This document shows positions 5,587 through 6,853 of a DNA stretch of 6,853 nucleotides, one piece after another (positions within the stretch are counted from its first letter, which is position 1; the number at the start of each line of letters is the position of its first letter). The stretch spans positions 1 to 6,853 of the forward strand of contig JALRCK010000114.1 of assembly GCA_023262305.1 (NCBI GenBank), given 5' to 3'. Under the pieces are notes generated by a model that did not search any database, had not been told where the DNA came from, and worked only from the letters and a program-made list of their open reading frames with translations. This DNA comes from Deltaproteobacteria bacterium (GTDB taxonomy: Bacteria; Bdellovibrionota_C; UBA2361; OMII01). The translations under genes and the position numbers were made by a program.

Positions 5587-6716
5587 GGAAGTGCAGCAAA
5601 CACAACGACTTCCTCTCCGGAATAGATCTGAGTCCACGAGCCATTTGAAGCGAGGTACCTCTCAAGAGGTACAGCGGTTGGAACAAATGCGTGAGTGACC
5701 CCGAACACCTTCACGAGATCCTCAAAGACATTCGGATTGTGCAGGCTCTGGCCGTAAGCTCTATACAGAACTTCGCCAACCAGCACAGTCCGATCATCGA
5801 GCACAGGCTTAAACCTCTCTCCTAGCAGGTGCGTTATGGCGCCACCCCAATTCAGAGAGGCGAAAATTACTCCCGAAGCATGATTCACATGAACCTGTTC
5901 AAAGATCTTTGCGAGCCGTATCTCCAACGACGGCGCAAGTTCCTGTGGCAAGACCCTCGCCGGAGAGGCAACCATAACGATCGCGCCAACCATAGCAAAT
6001 GTACATGATGCGAGCAGACCTGGAGCTACAAGGCGACACTCTCGTTCAGTCGCCGCAGAAAAAACTCGGGAGGTCAGCATCGCGCACGAGCTGCTCGGCA
6101 CTATTCGTAGAGAGCCGAAGCATGCAGCCCAAAGTGGTAAGCAGGCAAAGCTTGCGAAGGGTAGAATTCGAACCGCCCACAGCGCCTGGATAAGAAACAC
6201 ACTCGCCACAAGAATCTCAAAGCCTCCGACTCTGCGCCGCACATCACGACTGATCATGAAAGCGCACAAGGGTATCCCACTCAGAATGAGGAGAAGAATC
6301 CCTTCAGGTCTTGAGAGATCAACGCCGGACCACTCGATAGTCATCGAACGGAGGTAATCGCTTCCCCCGAGTTGAACGATACTGCCATGTAGTGTGAAGC
6401 CGTACGGATTCACCAAGGTTGAGAGACTACAAGTAAGCAACAGTACGCCGATCCTTACTCCCCCTCGGATATCTCGGATTAACTTCGCAATGACGCCTAT
6501 CGCTATCACCAACAACCCATACACGAAGGCGGGATGTAGATTTGCCCACAGGATGAAGAGAGGAATAAGGAGAAAGGATTCCCGACGGATCTCCTTCCAG
6601 GATACGTCACTACGCCCTACCAACGTATCGACTCGGCGCAAAACATAAGACAATAAATGTGCTACATATTTGATTACTTTAGGTTGCGTGTTTTCCATAG
6701 TTGAATTGTCTACCAT
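5583..6716 (-). CDS. polytopic membrane protein with soluble C-terminal domain; N-terminus probably foreign or missing
   Basis: This 377-residue frame resembles the C-terminal two thirds of a large family of uncharacterised bacterial membrane proteins that look like membrane glycosyltransferases. Seen: hydrophobic segments at about 47-59, 63-80, 88-102, 138-155, 166-183, 185-205 and 228-250; the family-like LWANLHPAFVYG (56-67) and NPYG (103-106); and a soluble C-terminal domain (about 251-377) with NWGG (289-292) and LDDRTVLVGEVLYRAY (306-321), matching the family's usual 'DWGGYL ... DGR ... Y'. As I recall the family, a further 100 or more N-terminal residues with a DxDxWWH-type motif come first; here the frame instead starts within the rpoN 3' end. 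Residues 1-26 are encoded by AT-rich DNA like rpoN and residues 27 onward by balanced DNA, so the frame is probably an accidental fusion. Function is unknown. Confidence 0.6.
   Translation of the reverse strand: MVDNSTMENTQPKVIKYVAHLLSYVLRRVDTLVGRSDVSWKEIRRESFLLIPLFILWANLHPAFVYGLLVIAIGVIAKLIRDIRGGVRIGVLLLTCSLSTLVNPYGFTLHGSIVQLGGSDYLRSMTIEWSGVDLSRPEGILLLILSGIPLCAFMISRDVRRRVGGFEILVASVFLIQALWAVRILPFASFACLPLWAACFGSLRIVPSSSCAMLTSRVFSAATERECRLVAPGLLASCTFAMVGAIVMVASPARVLPQELAPSLEIRLAKIFEQVHVNHASGVIFASLNWGGAITHLLGERFKPVLDDRTVLVGEVLYRAYGQSLHNPNVFEDLVKVFGVTHAFVPTAVPLERYLASNGSWTQIYSGEEVVVFAALP
6639..6698 (-). other. AT-rich start of a gene behind rpoN, probably fused by a junction to the membrane protein frame
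   Basis: The second ATG of the frame, at 6698, opens MENTQPKVIKYVAHLLSYVL, 20 codons with the same low GC and codon choices as rpoN (AAA, TAT, TTA, TTG). It would be a normal start 11 nt after the rpoN stop. Its hydrophobic VAHLLSYVL stretch could begin a membrane protein native to the rpoN side. After about 6639 the codons become balanced (CGC CGA GTC GAT). I infer that this is the beginning of a different gene whose remainder is absent. Confidence 0.4.
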
Positions 6717-6853
6717 TCTTTTCTAAGTCTTGCGACTGGTATATTTAAGAGTTCTCTATATTTTGCGACTGTTCTTCTTGCAATATTGTAGCCTTTTTCT
6801 TGTAATTGATCGGTTAACTCATCATCACTTAAGGGCTTTAGTTTGTCTTCCCC
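6710..6853 (-). CDS. rpoN: RNA polymerase sigma-54 factor, C-terminal 47 residues (partial)
   Basis: The reading frame enters from the right window edge and ends at TAG (6712-6710). It reads GEDKLKPLSDDELTDQL, then QEKGYNIARRTVAKYRELLN, then IPVARLRKEW. The ARRTVAKYRE block (residues 25-34 of this fragment) is the RpoN box, the invariant helix that reads the -24 promoter element, and it is intact. 'EDKxKPLSD' just before it is also typical. Sigma-54 directs RNA polymerase to -24/-12 promoters that need AAA+ activators. The ending IPVARLRKEx is, to my knowledge, characteristic of Bacteroidota sigma-54 proteins, whereas proteobacterial ones usually end IPSSxxRKRL. At about 34% GC this stretch differs sharply from the rest of the window. 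The stop overlaps the first ATG of the next frame by 7 nt. Confidence 0.93.
   Translation of the reverse strand, partial: GEDKLKPLSDDELTDQLQEKGYNIARRTVAKYRELLNIPVARLRKEW

Overview
The window is bacterial and gene-dense. It carries seven protein-coding regions, six complete or nearly so and one cut by the right edge, with no RNA gene, mobile element or CRISPR array visible. From 1 to about 6640 the composition is balanced (about 53% GC in the stretch I counted, 6541-6640), and the genes are housekeeping genes plus a few unfamiliar ones. I cannot assign a phylum to this main part. The last ~213 bases (6641-6853) drop to about 34% GC and carry the 3' end of a Bacteroidota-like rpoN. The window therefore probably joins two different DNA sources near 6640, by an assembly or cloning chimera or, less likely, by real transfer.

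Layout. 1-193 is an apparently non-coding leader. 194-1498 (+) encodes a lipoyl-bearing 2-oxo acid dehydrogenase E2 acyltransferase, followed 4 nt later by an RsmD-type 16S rRNA methyltransferase (1503-2078, +) with an unusual catalytic motif. 2079-2217 is a well-formed promoter region with a palindrome at the predicted transcription start, driving an unrecognised 139-residue protein (2218-2637, +). Facing it is 2661-3563 (-), an intact but catalytically degenerate PfkB-family sugar-kinase homologue. It is divergent, across 137 bp, from a canonical fructokinase-like PfkB kinase (3701-4624, +). That kinase is followed by panB (4675-5586, +), which converges with and overlaps by 4 nt a polytopic membrane protein (5583-6716, -). 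The membrane protein seems to lack its family's N-terminal part. The rpoN 3' end (6710-6853, -) lies upstream of it.

How the genes relate. E2 and rsmD probably share a transcript, as do the fructokinase and panB, but no single pathway links them: E2 serves 2-oxo acid oxidation, RsmD ribosome maturation, PanB pantothenate/CoA synthesis. PanB and a branched-chain-type E2 would both use 3-methyl-2-oxobutanoate, a thin link. The most interesting biology is the divergent kinase/pseudokinase pair: two collinear PfkB proteins side by side, one with every signature residue and one with nearly all of them replaced in an uninterrupted frame. The kinase's start also overlaps the stop of a six-codon reading frame that carries the only good Shine-Dalgarno sequence nearby.
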